A DNA stretch of 64,000 bases from Phymorhynchus buccinoides (taxonomy: Eukaryota; Mollusca; Gastropoda; Neogastropoda; Raphitomidae). Every line of letters starts with the position of its first letter. Position 1 is the first letter of the stretch. Location of the stretch: assembly GCA_017654935.2 (NCBI GenBank), contig CM065712.1:27596853-27660852 (forward strand), given 5' to 3'. The position numbers and the translations under genes are program-made. This document shows, piece after piece, positions 22,768-34,845 of the stretch. The notes under the pieces were generated by a model that had not been told where the DNA came from, searched no databases, and worked only from the letters and a program-made list of their open reading frames with translations.

Positions 22768-24929
22768 CGAAAACAAAAGGCGGAAATTACAAGGACAACG
22801 GTACACGAATACAATCAAAACACATAACACTAAGCAAGGCATTCAACAACAATCAAACATAGCACACATACTAAGGATTATGCCATGAACATCATATTAC
22901 AATGCGTCCGTCAAAAGGAACCAGATTTCTCAAGCAAAAATTAACCCACGCTTCCTTGGCTTTGTTTTAAGCCTGAAAGGTCCACACGTGGAAGTTCATC
23001 ATAGGCTATGTACAAAACTGAAAAGACTAGAAGAAAAACCCAACAACCTTCGGGGATGAAACCCCGACGGCATCAGGACCCATCACCATCACTCGAGTCC
23101 ACGGTGATGATGGTCCATCCAAGACTCCTGAGGAGGGGGCGGGGTTTGAGAGAATGACTCGTGGAATAGGGACCAGGGACAAGTGAGGTGGGGTTTAAGG
23201 AAAGGGGTGGTGTGCTGCCAAGGGCATGGGGAAAGGGGTGAGAGTCTCCAGAAGCCGAGTCCCCACAAGATGAGCTTGATGAAGAGGAGTACTGGGTGAA
23301 GAGTGCTGGAACATTCAGGAAAATGTGCACTTTTCTTTAGAACATAATGCTAACTTTATTTGCACTATTTCCTGAAAGAAAAAGGTTAACAAATATAACA
23401 ATTCAAAAACTAGAAAAAATAGCTTTTGGAACAAACCAATTAATAGCGAGGTTGGATAACCATCCTTCATTCCAAAAATGAATAAACTTGTTGAGTCTTA
23501 GACCGAAATAAAACAATCGACACCCCTACCCAATGTTTGAACGAAGCGACTAAAGCGGGCATAGTTGCTAGCACAAAAATGAAATGAGTCGGACACAAGA
23601 AGTATTTCGTGGCGATATTTTCGCTCTGCACGAGAATAACAATATTTAGCAAAACAAGCCTGAGTACCTCTGCTCTCTTCCAAACAAGTGAATTAAAACT
23701 CGGAGCGAGTCTCCTTCAAATACAGCGCGCATACACGCGCACCAACACACAAGCAAAAACATACGAAACTAGATATTTTCACAAATGTATATCCCGATGC
23801 ACATGCACAAACATCTAAATTGTGGACACATTAAACAAAATATTGCTTCGACAATGCGAGTGCAGTCGCGCACGCGCAAATATATGCATCACAACTTCGT
23901 CCAACAAACAACAACCCCAATAGTTCAAATTATAATGCGCGCGCGCGCGCGCTCACACGCACCTGGTACACATGCATGCACGCACGCACGTACGCTCAAC
24001 AATATTCTTCCCGAGTCGGTTAAAGGGTCCTTCACACTATCAAACCGAACAGAACTTAAGTTAATGTAGCATTTAGAAACAATTCATTCTGCCAAGATTA
24101 AGAGATACGGAAAACAAACTACCGAATCGATTCCTATCATAAATTAACTTCAAAAAGTTAGTACTAACCAAACACTCGTGCCGGATGGGACCTCCTGTCG
24201 GAGCAGTCGAGAACAGCTGGGTGGGGAACTCTCAGCTGGGGTAGGTAACTCAGGACTCTCCGGCAGGCAGCACTACAAACGCAACGCAAAACTGGAGCCA
24301 CTTCTGGGTTCTTCACTTCTGGCTTGTTTTCACAGGTGCTTTCTGCTTTGCTTCCTTCTTCAACATTTCTTAGTCCCTGCTCGCTTCCGTGGTTGATTCT
24401 GGTCTCCAAGGACAGGGCAGTCAGTCAGTCGAGTCGATGAAGAACTTAAGAAAAAGAAATAAAACATGAACGTTGGGAACGGGGACTCCAAACACCACCG
24501 AAGGTTTTTCACCTCAAGGCTGACCGCTTGAGAAAGACGTGTAGAGTACTCTCGAGGGTGTGGCCTCTTCACAACACCGCCGAACCACCGAAGGTTCCAG
24601 CTGATACCAAAGGGAGAGTTCTTGTCCAAACGAAAGACGAAAAACAAGTCCTAGTCGATGTCCCGTTAGCAAGCTTTATATCTCCCGTCGGGTTACCTTT
24701 TTTTTTTCCCCCGCTCAGTGAGCGCTGAAATGCAACACGGGTTTTAGCTGTTTCAAATGCTGTTCGTTCTGCACGTGGGGTGGAAAATGCATCGTGCTGC
24801 AATCTGTATTAATTGGTAAAGAGTCAGTTGTCCTAACCTTGGCGAGCGAAAGTACTTGCAAACCAAAGCTGGGTGTCTCAACGACTTTGGTACGTATGGG
24901 ACGTCAGTCATGTCACGAATTTCGTGACA
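22581..24929 (-). mobile_element. solo LTR with AAGGT target duplication
   Basis: 2349 bp from TGTCACG to CGTGACA, flanked by AAGGT on both sides (22576-22580 and 24930-24934), inserted in the ~70-bp satellite. Orientation is minus: read that way, a GT run precedes AATAAA (complement of 22724-22729) about 145 bases before the end, as in the LTR at 5780-8206. Its 5' end (minus) is a perfect 19-bp palindrome (24911-24929). No internal coding region, so it arose by LTR-LTR recombination. Part of it recurs at 44085-44908. Confidence 0.85.
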
Positions 24930-24975
24930 AAGGTACTATACTTATTTCACAGGTAAAACACAGAAGGTACTACCA

Positions 24976-25373
24976 CTAAGGTCCCGGTGCACGTTAGCAT
25001 TATTCACGGGATATTTCTATTTCCCCATGGCAACACAGTAAGCTGTAAGTCATATTAAAGTTTGTGTACACGTTAGCACAATTCACAAGATAGTTCTATT
25101 TCCCCATGGCAAGACAGTGAGCTGTAAGTGTAAGTCATATTAAGAGTGGGCTATCACTGTGTTGCCATGGGGGGAAAACAATATCGTGAATAATATTAAC
25201 GTGAACACAGACCTTTATTAGTGGGATATCACTGTGTTGCCATGGGGAAATAGAAATATCTCGTGAATAATGTTAACGTGTACACAGACCTTTAAGAGTG
25301 GGCTATCACCGTATTGCCATGGGGGAATAGAAATATCTCCTGAATGATGTTAACGTGTACACAGACCTTAAAG
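24976..25373. mobile_element. cluster of palindromic MITEs
   Basis: Several head and tail modules of one family follow each other: forward arms (cacgttagcattattcacg ... ccccatggcaacacag) near 24976-25045 and 25070-25120, and reverse arms (ctgtgttgccatgggg ... gtgaataatgttaacgtg) near 25150, 25230 and 25310. A complete single copy is at 30173-30329. Confidence 0.75.
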
Positions 25374-25543
25374 GAACAGAGAATGCGGTTGGTACCTTCT
25401 GGATCCTACCCAATGATAATGACAGTCCCTTCTGGCAAAGGCCTGTAATCCACCACTTCTTCGGTTGCACGTAAACACCTCCTTACCACCATGGTTTGTT
25501 GAAAGATTGAAAAGTGAACTAGGGACTAGGTGGCAGTGGGCGA

Positions 25544-28135
25544 TAGGGAGAAGACAACAGGACAAAGGACAGTGTGCTAAACAGGACAACATGGTGAGGA
25601 CATACAACAGGACAAAGGACAGTGTGCTAAACAGGACAACATGGTGAGGACAGACAACAGGACAAAGGACAGTGTGCTAAACAGGACAACATGGTGAGGA
25701 CATACACCAGGACAAAGGACACTGTGCTAAACAGGACAACATGGTGAGGACATACACCAGGACAAAGGACACTGTGCTAAGCAGGACAACATGGTGAGGA
25801 CATACACCAGGACAAAGGACACTGTGCTAAACAGGACAACATGGTGAGGACACGCAACAGGACAAAGGACAATGTGCTAAACAGGACAACATGGTGAGGA
25901 CATACACCAGGACAAATGACACTGTGTTAAACAGGACAACATGGACATGGTGAGGACAGACACCAGGACAAATGACACTGTGCTAAACAGGACAACATGG
26001 TGAGGACATACACCAGGACAAAGGACACTGTGCTAAACAGGACAACATGGTGAGGACATACACCAGGACAAAGGACACTGTGCTAAACAGGACAACATGG
26101 TGAGGACATACACCAGGACAAAGGACACTGTGCTAAGCAGGACAACATGGTGAGGACATACACCAGGACAAAGGACACTGTGCTAAACAGGACAACATGG
26201 TGAGGACACGCAACAGGACAAAGGACAATGTGCTAAACAGGACAACATGGTGAGGACATACACCAGGACAAATGACACTGTGCTAAACAGGACAACATGG
26301 TGAGGACATACACCAGGACAAAGGACACTGTGCTAAACAGGACAACATGGTGAGGACATACACCAGGACAAAGGACACTGTGTTAGACAGGACAACATGG
26401 ACATGGTGAGGACAGACACCAGGACAAAGGACACTGTGCTAAACAGGACAACATGGTGAGGACATACAACAGGACAAAGGACACTGTGCTAAACAGGACA
26501 ACATGGTGAGGACATACACCAGGACAAAGGACAATGTTCTAAACAGGACAACATGGTGAGGACAGACACCAGGACAAAGGACAATGTTCTAAACAGGACA
26601 ACATGGTGAGGACATACAACAGGACAAAGGACACTGTGCTAAACAGGACAACATGGACATGGTGAGGATAAAACACCAGGACAAAGGACACTGTGCTAAA
26701 CAGGACAACATGGTGAGGACAAACACCAGGACAAAGGACACTGTGCTAAACAGGACAACATGGTGAGGACATACACCAGGACAAATGACACTGTGCTAAA
26801 CAGGACAACATGGTGAGGACATACACCAGGACAAAGGACACTGTGCTAAACAGGACAACATGGTGAGGACATACACCAGGACAAAGGACACTGTGCTAAA
26901 CAGGACAACATGGTGAGGACATACAACAGGACAAATGACACTGTGCTAAACAGGACAACATGGTGAGGACATACACCAGGACAAAGGACACTGTGCTAAA
27001 CAGGACAATATGGTGAGGACATACACCAGGACAAAGGACACTGTGCTAAACAGGACAACATGGTGAGGACATACACCAGGACAAAGGACACTGTGCTAAA
27101 CAGGACAACATGGTGAGGACATACAACAGGACAAAGGACAATGTGCTAAACAGGACAACATGGTGAGGACATACACCAGGACAAAGGACACTGTGCTAAA
27201 CAGGACAACATGGTGAGGACATACACCAGGACAAAGGACAATGTGCTAAACAGGACAACATGGTGAGGACATACACCAGGACAAAGGACAGTGTGCTAAA
27301 CAGGACAACATGGTGAGGACATACACCAGGACAAAGGACACTGTGCTAAACAGGACAACATGGTGAGGACATACACCAGGACAAAGGACACTGTGCTAAT
27401 CAGGACAACATGGTGAGGACATACAACAGGACAAAGGACAATGTGCTAAACAGGACAACATGGTGAGGACATACAACAGGACAAAGGACAATGTGCTAAA
27501 CAGGACAACATGGTGAGGACATACACCAGGACAAAGGACAGTGTGCTAAACAGGACAACATGGTGAGGACATACACCAGGACAAAGGACAATGTGCTAAA
27601 CAGGACAACATGGTGAGGACATACACCAGGACAATGTGCTAAACAGGACAACATGGTGAGGACACGCAACAGGACAAAGGACAATGTGCTAAACAGGACA
27701 ACATGGTGAGGACATACACCAGGACAAAGGACACTGTGCTAAACAGGACAACATGGTGAGGACATACACCAGGACAAAGGACACTGTGCTAAACAGGACA
27801 ACATGGTGAGGACATACAACAGGACAAAGGACAATGTGCTAAACAGGACAACATGGTGAGGACATACACCAGGACAAAGGACACTGTGCTAAACAGGACA
27901 ATATGGTGAGGACATACACCAGGACAAAGGACAATGTGCTAAACAGGACAACATGGTGAGGACATACACCAGGACAAAGGACAATGTACTAAACAGGACA
28001 ACATGGTGAGGACATACAACAGGACAAAGGACAATGTACTAAACAGGACAACATGGTGAGGACATACAACAGGACAAAGGACAATGTACTAAACAGGACA
28101 ACATGGTGAGGACATACAACAGGACAAAGGACTCT
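25544..28135. repeat. 50-bp minisatellite, about 52 copies
   Basis: Exact 50-bp period (acaacatggtgaggacatac, then accaggacaaaggacactgt and gctaaacagg). Variants swap a few bases (acc/aac, ggacactg/ggacaatg), and some units carry a 6-bp acatgg insertion or a deletion. The period is not a multiple of three and frames change between units, so it is not coding. Paralogous array at 45545-47670. Confidence 0.97.
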
Positions 28136-28190
28136 GTGCTAAACAGTGTCTGTCTGAGACAACAGGACAAACAGGACAGTGTGTGTCTGA

Positions 28191-28191
<1 letters not shown>

Positions 28192-28274
<83 letters not shown>
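28192..28274. repeat. (CA)n microsatellite
   Basis: About 40 uninterrupted CA units. Confidence 0.98.
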
Positions 28275-28279
<5 letters not shown>

Positions 28280-28424
28280 TCTCTCTCCCACACATACACC
28301 AGCTTCACACAGTATGAATGTGTCAGTACACCAAACACTAGGTCACACAGAAACCCAGACATTTTTGTACCAAATAACAACACTTAAGGCTCTTGGAAAT
28401 GTCCATCTTAGTCAGCGACACAGA

Positions 28425-28792
28425 CAATAGGTGAAAGAGAGCGGGGAAAAGCCTACCTAAAAATAATTTAAAACAATTAAAAGGGGGGGGGGGGGGAAGG
28501 GGGGGCAGGAAAAAAAAGAAAAAAGAAAAGGAACAAGAAAAAAAGGAGGAAAGGAAGGAACAAATGAAAGAAAGGGTTAAAAATGAAGGCGGAAGTGGTG
28601 GTGGGTTGCATGATGAGTGAGCAAGATAGCAGAGAGCGGATGAATGGTTGGGTGTGGTGTGTGAGTTACATATTTGTTAATGTAAATTTATGTTTTATAC
28701 TTTTATTTAATATTTATATTTTACACGGTGGAAGACAAGTTTCCATGTGAGTTGTACAATGCCAATGGACAATAAAGAAACTTATGACTTAT
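28425..28792 (+). mobile_element. retroposon copy (family R1)
   Basis: Non-coding interspersed repeat ending acaataaagaaacttatgac. It recurs at about 47982-48397 and, reversed, at 60297-60655. The shared body includes ggaagtggtggtgggttgca and the 3' part with ttacacggtggaagacaag. The A-rich 3' end with a short repeated tail suggests retroposition. Class (SINE or LINE tail) unknown. Confidence 0.75.
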
Positions 28793-28798
28793 GGTGAG

Positions 28799-28925
28799 GA
28801 CATACACCTACCGCCAGCATAATTACACCTACCGCCAGCATAATTATAGCCTAAGCATGACATATCTGGTAATGGGGGAATCAACATCGACATCGACATC
28901 AACATCGACAACAACAAATAAGCAA
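28799..28925. repeat. short tandem repeats
   Basis: Two adjacent copies of cacctaccgccagcataatta (about 21 bp) and a run of ATCGAC/ATCAAC hexamers near 28882-28913. Confidence 0.7.
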
Positions 28926-28948
28926 GCAAACGAACAAAGAACAGAAAA

Positions 28949-29040
28949 AAAGTCATAAGTCATAAGTTTCTTTACTGTCTCATTGGCATTGTGCAAACGC
29001 ACATGGAAAATTGTCTTCCATCGTGTAAAATAAGATAAAA
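28949..29040 (-). mobile_element. 3' end of a retroposon, inverted copy
   Basis: Reverse complement of the tail of the element at 28425-28792: starts agtcataagtttctttactg and includes ttgtcttccatcgtgtaaaa. Together the two form inverted repeats about 160 bases apart. Confidence 0.8.
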
Positions 29041-29435
29041 TACATCAAAGCTGAAATTAAAATATTAATTTAAAAAAAACATGAAACAGAAAGAGGTAGA
29101 CTTCTTTAAAAATATTCAAGCAACACCTCAGACAATAATAACTATTCTTCGTTTTATTTGTATCCCCCCCCCCCCCCCCCCTTTCGATGACAATAGTGTT
29201 TTATTCAGTCTTTGGATGAGTTGAATTTCACTATGGAGACGTCAGCACTTTGTGCAAAATGTCATTGCAACCTATTTAGTAGTTTAGGGTATGGTAACTG
29301 GAAGAACATTTGCTTACAGACATAGACAAGGACACAGACAAAGACAGACAGACAGACAGACAAAGAAACATGCTAATCATTGATCCGATAGTAAAGCACT
29401 CCGTTTTCATTGATACTGGGAGGACACATACAGTA
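29041..29435. other. intergenic, no gene seen
   Basis: Contains a C homopolymer (about 29165-29182) and a short GACA run (29343-29362). No credible gene. Confidence 0.55.
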
Positions 29436-29448
29436 GTAGTAGTAGTAA

Positions 29449-29511
<63 letters not shown>

Positions 29512-29512
29512 G
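29436..29512. repeat. (TAG)n microsatellite
   Basis: About 25 trinucleotide units. The corresponding region in the third contig (49050-49138) is heavily scrambled. Confidence 0.95.
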
Positions 29513-30172
29513 TTACTACTGTAGGTTAGGGCACGAAGTGGGCCTCGCGACCCTTTTACGCCCTTTCTCGTTTGTTACTTTATTGTTTTCATATAACTTG
29601 CTTCTTGAAGCAGAACGGTAAAGGTTATGGCATACAAATAATAATAGTCACTCTCAGAGCAGCGCCAACGGGAAACAGGGCCTTATAACTCCGCCATTTC
29701 TTAACCGAATCGCTTCAAATTTGCTGTACTCAGCGTTACCAGTACTTGGCGTTACCGTTTCTAGGCGTTGCCGTTACAAGGCGTTACCGGTACTCAGCGT
29801 TGCGCTAGTACAAATAATAATAAGAAGAAAAGTAGACGGTGGATAAAAGGGGTAACTCCCTTTTTGAACTTCCTTTTTTCTCTAGCCAATCAACAGCTGG
29901 TATTCTGTCACGAAAACCATACAGGGAAAGGGAAAGGGTGAGGGGTGGAATGGAGGGATGGGGCGAGGGCTTGAGCGTTGTATTTCAAGCCCTCTTTATT
30001 CCTATTAAAGCAGCCTCACCCTCACCCCCCTCACCACCACCACCCCCCCCACACACACACACACACCACCCTTTCCCCTTTCCTTGCCCTATCCTATCCT
30101 TTACCTATCTTGTTTCTAGGAACATTCCATTCATGTCCTTATATGGTCTTCTGGGTGTCCCCCCTCATTAAG
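29513..30172. other. intergenic, short repeats only
   Basis: A degenerate tandem of GGCGTTACC-like units at 29733-29812 and a C/CA-rich patch at 30018-30068. No gene seen. Confidence 0.55.
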
Positions 30173-30329
30173 TTAAGGTCTCGGTACACGTTAACATTAT
30201 TCACTTCATATTTATATTTCCCCATGGCAACACAGTGTTAGGCCACTTATAATGTGACTTACAACTCACTGTGTTGCCATGGGAACATAGAAATATCACG
30301 TGAATAATGTTAGCGTGTACCGATACCTT
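30173..30329. mobile_element. palindromic MITE, complete copy
   Basis: About 157 bp. The left arm (aaggtctcggtacacgttaa ... ttccccatggcaacacagtg) is mirrored by the right arm (cactgtgttgccatgggaac ... cgtgtaccgatacctt). The whole element could fold into one long hairpin. Related modules at 24976-25373, 44940-45335 and 49920-50093. Confidence 0.85.
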
Positions 30330-30380
30330 TACAAACGCATATTTCGCCGGGTATTTCTTTTTTTTAGCAATTGCAAGCGA

Positions 30381-30384
30381 GAGG

Positions 30385-30418
<34 letters not shown>
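30381..30418. repeat. (GA)n microsatellite
   Basis: Short GA run followed by a G homopolymer. Confidence 0.9.
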
Positions 30419-30420
<2 letters not shown>

Positions 30421-30605
30421 ACGAATACAGACAGGAGATTGAAAGAGAGACTCACACCAAATACAACCCACAGACAGACAAAAGGGTGCAGAGTTGGAAG
30501 AGGTTAAAGACACAAGCTGCCGATGTCAATGTCAATGCCTCAGTGGGCGGAGCTATTGACGTCACAGCCACAAATTCAAGGTCAACACACTAAGGAAGAG
30601 AGGGC

Positions 30606-32010
30606 CGCCAGGACTGAGGACATCTGGGCGTTGGCGTTTGTCTAAAAAAGACGTGCATTTTGACTTGAACTTACTAAAGGCCTACAATTGTGTTAACAAT
30701 TCTTTGTCCATTATAGGACTGGGTACATTTGGTGTTTGTCTGAGAAGGACGTGCCATGAATTTAGTGCTCTTCCCTGGAGTATTCTACATCATTGAATTT
30801 GTCTGACTTCTTTGCACAGACGAAGTAAAGTACCTTGATGTCATTGAACGTTGGTAAGATACATTGATGTGTGTTTTGTAATACTTGGTCGAACTATACG
30901 TGGTTTCAGTCCTGAGATGACCATAGCTGTCGACGGGACTATAAATGACTAATTGACTAACTAACCTTGGTGTTACCTGTCTTTTTTGGTTTTTAGCATC
31001 ATTCACAATCGCAAGTAAGGAGAATATTTTATTTTCCTTTTAATGCTTCATTTCTGGATGCAGTTTTAGAAATAGTGATAATTTTACTTCTTAAAACCCC
31101 CCAGCAACAATTCTTATCTTTTAAAAAAATAAAATCAAAATGTTGGCAAACGTATAATTTAGCTACCTCCATAACATTTTAAAAACTGTTCTTTATAAAG
31201 CAGTATTTTGCCTTGTTCGGGAAATGGATAGGGTTATTATCAGACCAGGGTTAGCTTCATGAAACTATTCTTTAGAAAGTAATATTTTGTCTTGTTCGGG
31301 AAATGGATAGGGTTATTATCAGACCAGGGTTAGCTTCATGAAACTAAAAGAACAACACTTGGATATAGAAATCCGTGAACATGATCGGGGTGGCTAAAAT
31401 AAACTTCTCTCACTGACTCATAGGACTCCTCGAAGGACTGCAGACAATTTAGACATTGGTGTTTGTTTGAGAACAACGTGTATCACGTTCATCTGTTTCA
31501 CTTTTGTCTATTACACACAGTATTAAACTACAGTAGGGACATTGACTTTATTACCTAGTTTGCATATTTTGTGATATTGTACTATCATTATTTGAAACTA
31601 CAGCAGGTCTACATTGGCTCTAACTACGACTTTTACCTATTATGAGACTGAAGCCATTTGAGAACTGCTGTCTGCCAAGAAAGACGCGGATTGAATGCCT
31701 CTGTTTTACTTTGGTTTAAATGACCTGAACTTACAGTATACTTGCGCTGATTTCACCATGCACTTTGAAGGAGTGGTGACTGCTAGGTGTTTTTGTTTTC
31801 TTTTATTTCTTTTGTTACAATTCAACTAATTTAATTTTTTAGTAGGCTGCACTGACTTTAACTGTGTTCTTTGGCCATTGAAGAACTGGTGGCATTTGAC
31901 TGTTTGTGTTTGTGAGAGAGTGGCGTGCATTGAACCCCCCTACTGGATTCCATAGGACCCTGTGTCATTCATCTGTTTCACGTGGGTGTTCAACATCATT
32001 AGAAACACAG
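30606..32010 (+). promoter_or_regulatory. five diverged leader-exon-like units upstream of the TRIM gene
   Basis: Related ~80-base units start near 30610, 30716, 31434, 31650 and 31883. Each runs ggactg...catttgg...gtttgtctgagaa...acgtgcattgaa with substitutions. The fifth is followed by CACAG|GTAAGT at 32010/32011, a strong splice donor; at the third and fourth the equivalent place reads acacag|tatta and acttacag|tatac, i.e. degraded donors. Inference: copies of a 5' non-coding exon of the downstream gene, of which the last may be used. A matching acceptor lies at 33434. Confidence 0.4.
31183..31340. repeat. 79-bp tandem duplication
   Basis: Units 31183-31261 and 31262-31340 differ at only a few positions and share gttcgggaaatggatagggt. 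Also present in the third contig near 50993-51150. Confidence 0.9.
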
Positions 32011-32452
32011 GTAAGTCTGGATATTTCTTGGTAATTTGTCTGGGATGGTGACACTTTTCTAAATCAGTATGTAGCAACATCTCTTTAGTTTCTGGGATAA
32101 CACACATACAATTTGTCACCCATTGTTTTCTAAATTTATTTGTGGTTGCACGTTTCAGTGTTTGTCTTCTGTGTTGCTATGTTTTGTTCTTGTTTTACCA
32201 TTTACCATGGAGCATTGTTGCACCATACAGAGATTTGTGAATGTTTTATAAAATAAAATAAACCACCTTATTTGACGCAGAATGGGATAAACAACAATTG
32301 AACACAACTACCATGAATTCTTTACATTACAGATTTACTCTCAAGACACACTCCTTTTCCTCCCTGTTTTGATGGGTTTTATTCCAATATTGATGTAATT
32401 CACGCCATTTCTTTCAGTTTTCCTTCTCTTATGACGTACACCAAATTCTTCT

Positions 32453-32570
32453 TAAAGACCTCCCACGTCACGTGTCACATTCCCTCTTATGCTTGGAAGA
32501 TTTCTTAAGATTTCTTACCGTGAAAAAACGTGAAAACCATAATTTTGACACGTGACGTGGTGGGTCTTTA
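32453..32570. mobile_element. 118-bp inverted-repeat element (MITE-like)
   Basis: 25-bp arms at 32453-32477 and 32546-32570 match at 23 positions in inverted orientation, with core cacgtcacgtgtca. No target duplication was confirmed. The counterpart near 52283-52420 is degraded. Confidence 0.6.
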
Positions 32571-33015
32571 ACTTTTGTCACTTGATATTTTTTTCTTTTT
32601 CTCCTGTAATTTTCCCAAGTCTTTTTTACGCATTTCACAAACTTTGTACTTTCTTGGTTTAATTTTATCTAAGCTATTTTTGCACTGTTTGTAAAAATTC
32701 TTTTTCACACGAGCTCACATCCATGGTGCTTTTATGTCTTCTTACGATTCCCATTCCGTATTATCTTCCTTCATACATATATTTTATATTTGTGGAAAAA
32801 GTTTTTTACACCTTTTTTTATATAGAGTCTGGTAGGTTTCCCTGAAACTTCAACTCATCTAACTCAGTCCAACTGTCGTTTTGTGTTATTTTATGCAAAA
32901 AGTTTAATTGAAGTTGTCCAAAGAAATACATGTACCCTGTAAATATGTTTATTAATATACAAATGAGTGAAAGTGTTCAAATATACATATTGCAAGCATA
33001 AACATGGGTGCACAA
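32571..33015. other. AT-rich sequence upstream of the TRIM coding exon, no gene seen
   Basis: Probably first-intron sequence if the donor at 32011 is used. No ORF or clear repeat. Confidence 0.4.
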
Positions 33016-33177
<162 letters not shown>

Positions 33178-33450
33178 GCATGTTTGTTTCTCTCTCGTTA
33201 TGTTCCTCTGTCTCTGTCTCCTCTCAATATCTGTCTTCATTTCGTTCTTTAGCTATCTAATACAGTCATTTTCTTTGTTTTTCTTCTTCGTCTTCATCGT
33301 TGTCGTTGTCGTTGTCGTTGTCATTGTTGTCGTTTCATCATCATTTATGTTTTCTTCTTATATCTTCTTGCCAGGGTTGTTGTCATCTAATTTTGCTTTT
33401 CAGTTTCTTTATTTCTTCTTCTCCTTCTTGCTAGACTCCTCACAATCACC

Positions 33451-34387
33451 ATGGCAACAGGTGGGTCTCCAACCTCACAGGTTGGGCAACAGGTGACGTC
33501 ATCCTCGGACTGTCCCCAGTGTGGGTTCCTGTGTCTAGGTCCTGTGGCCCTCAACTGTGGACACGTCATCTGCAGGAAATGTCTCCACGACATGCTGGAA
33601 GAGCGGGACCAGCACCTCTCCTGTCAGCAGTGTGGTCACCAGCTGAACCTCCCCAGGAGAGTGACCCTCGGCCAGCTCGTAAATCAACTGGGGACCAACC
33701 CTGTTGTGGAGAACCTCATCCAACTAGAGCTGAAGAACATCACTGATGCCCCATGCCTGAACTGCCCCAACGTACTGGCTGAGAAAGTCTGCCTGGATTG
33801 CCAGGAGTATTATTGTGACATCTGCTCCATCAACCATTGCAAGAGTCGAGTTGCAAAAGACCATGTTCTCTACCCCTTGTCTCAGGCTGTACAGAACCAA
33901 AGTATTTCTTCAGGAGCCTCTGCCACATCCACACCCAGGCCCAGGTCATCTTCTATCACATCCACAGCATCCAGCATTCGTAACCCTGCTCTTTCCCAGT
34001 CACATGACACGTCCAGAGATGGCAATGACTGGAATGACTGGACGAGAAATCAGATGAGTCAGCTACAGAAGGCATCAGCAGACAAGCTGGAGACAGGAAC
34101 CATCCTACAGGACATAGAATCTTTTGCTCATGAGTTGTCCATCAGGGTCCACACAGACGAACAGGAAATTGACGCTTACCAGAATCACCTGCCTCGCTTG
34201 GACGTCACCCAACGTACAGACCAGGGCACTTACCTCCTCCAGTCCAGGGATTCTGACGTCCCCATGACGGTCAAGATGGAATCTCTGGAGAAATGTCTGC
34301 GTCACGTGATGCAAGGTCGTCACTGCCTGGACCAGGATGTTCTGAGGATGGTCAGGACACAACTGGACCAGATGCTGCACCCTGCAG
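33451..34387 (+). CDS. TRIM-type E3 ubiquitin ligase, coding exon 1 (RING, B-box, coiled coil)
   Basis: Encodes residues 1-312 of a predicted 654-residue protein. RING finger C3HC4: C21, C24, C36, H38, C41, C44, C58, C61 (CPQC ... CGHVICRKC ... CQQC), complete, so E2 binding and ubiquitin transfer are plausible. A B-box-like zinc-binding region follows (C102, C105, C114, C117, C122, C125, H129, H138). A Ser/Thr-rich linker (about 150-190) leads to a helical segment (about 200-310) in the place of the TRIM coiled coil. The start is in a caccATGG context, 17 bases after a pyrimidine-rich acceptor (ctag, 33431-33434). The exon ends CCTGCAG|GTCAGT at 34387 in phase 1, matching exon 2. TRIM proteins with RING, B-box and beta-propeller are expanded in molluscs and act in innate immunity or development; the role here is not shown. 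Confidence 0.88.
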
Positions 34388-34419
34388 GTCAGTGAGAAAA
34401 GGAGAGGATTATATAAAAC

Positions 34420-34422
<3 letters not shown>

Positions 34423-34501
<79 letters not shown>
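34423..34501. repeat. (GA)n microsatellite (intron)
   Basis: Pure GA run inside the TRIM intron. Confidence 0.97.
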
Positions 34502-34505
<4 letters not shown>

Positions 34506-34845
34506 GTGATAATGCAATTCAATACATATTCATGAACCTCATTTCATGTTTAATTATGATAATATGTGCAGGGTTCCATTCTTCATGGGTGTTACATTTA
34601 AAATTATTTCAATTGTAAAAATATACGAATATTACACCATTATTATGGGCATCGTTTGGTGCCTGTTAACAGTTTTTGAGAATAGCAAATGTTCATGGGT
34701 GACACCTGGAGTTTGGACATGATTGAGGATGACTAAATGTCTTTTGGTCAAACATTCCCCCTGGAAAGTTTCCAAAGGTTGTAATTTGTAAGCTTTCTAG
34801 CAAGGATAGGATGACAAGGCAGCTGCTTTCAAGATTCACAGGGAA
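34502..34845. other. intron sequence, no feature seen
   Basis: Unremarkable AT-rich intron of the TRIM gene. Confidence 0.5.

Noticed and set aside
25544..28135. CRISPR-like array
   Set aside because: Units are head-to-tail without unique spacers and the DNA is eukaryotic; it is a minisatellite.
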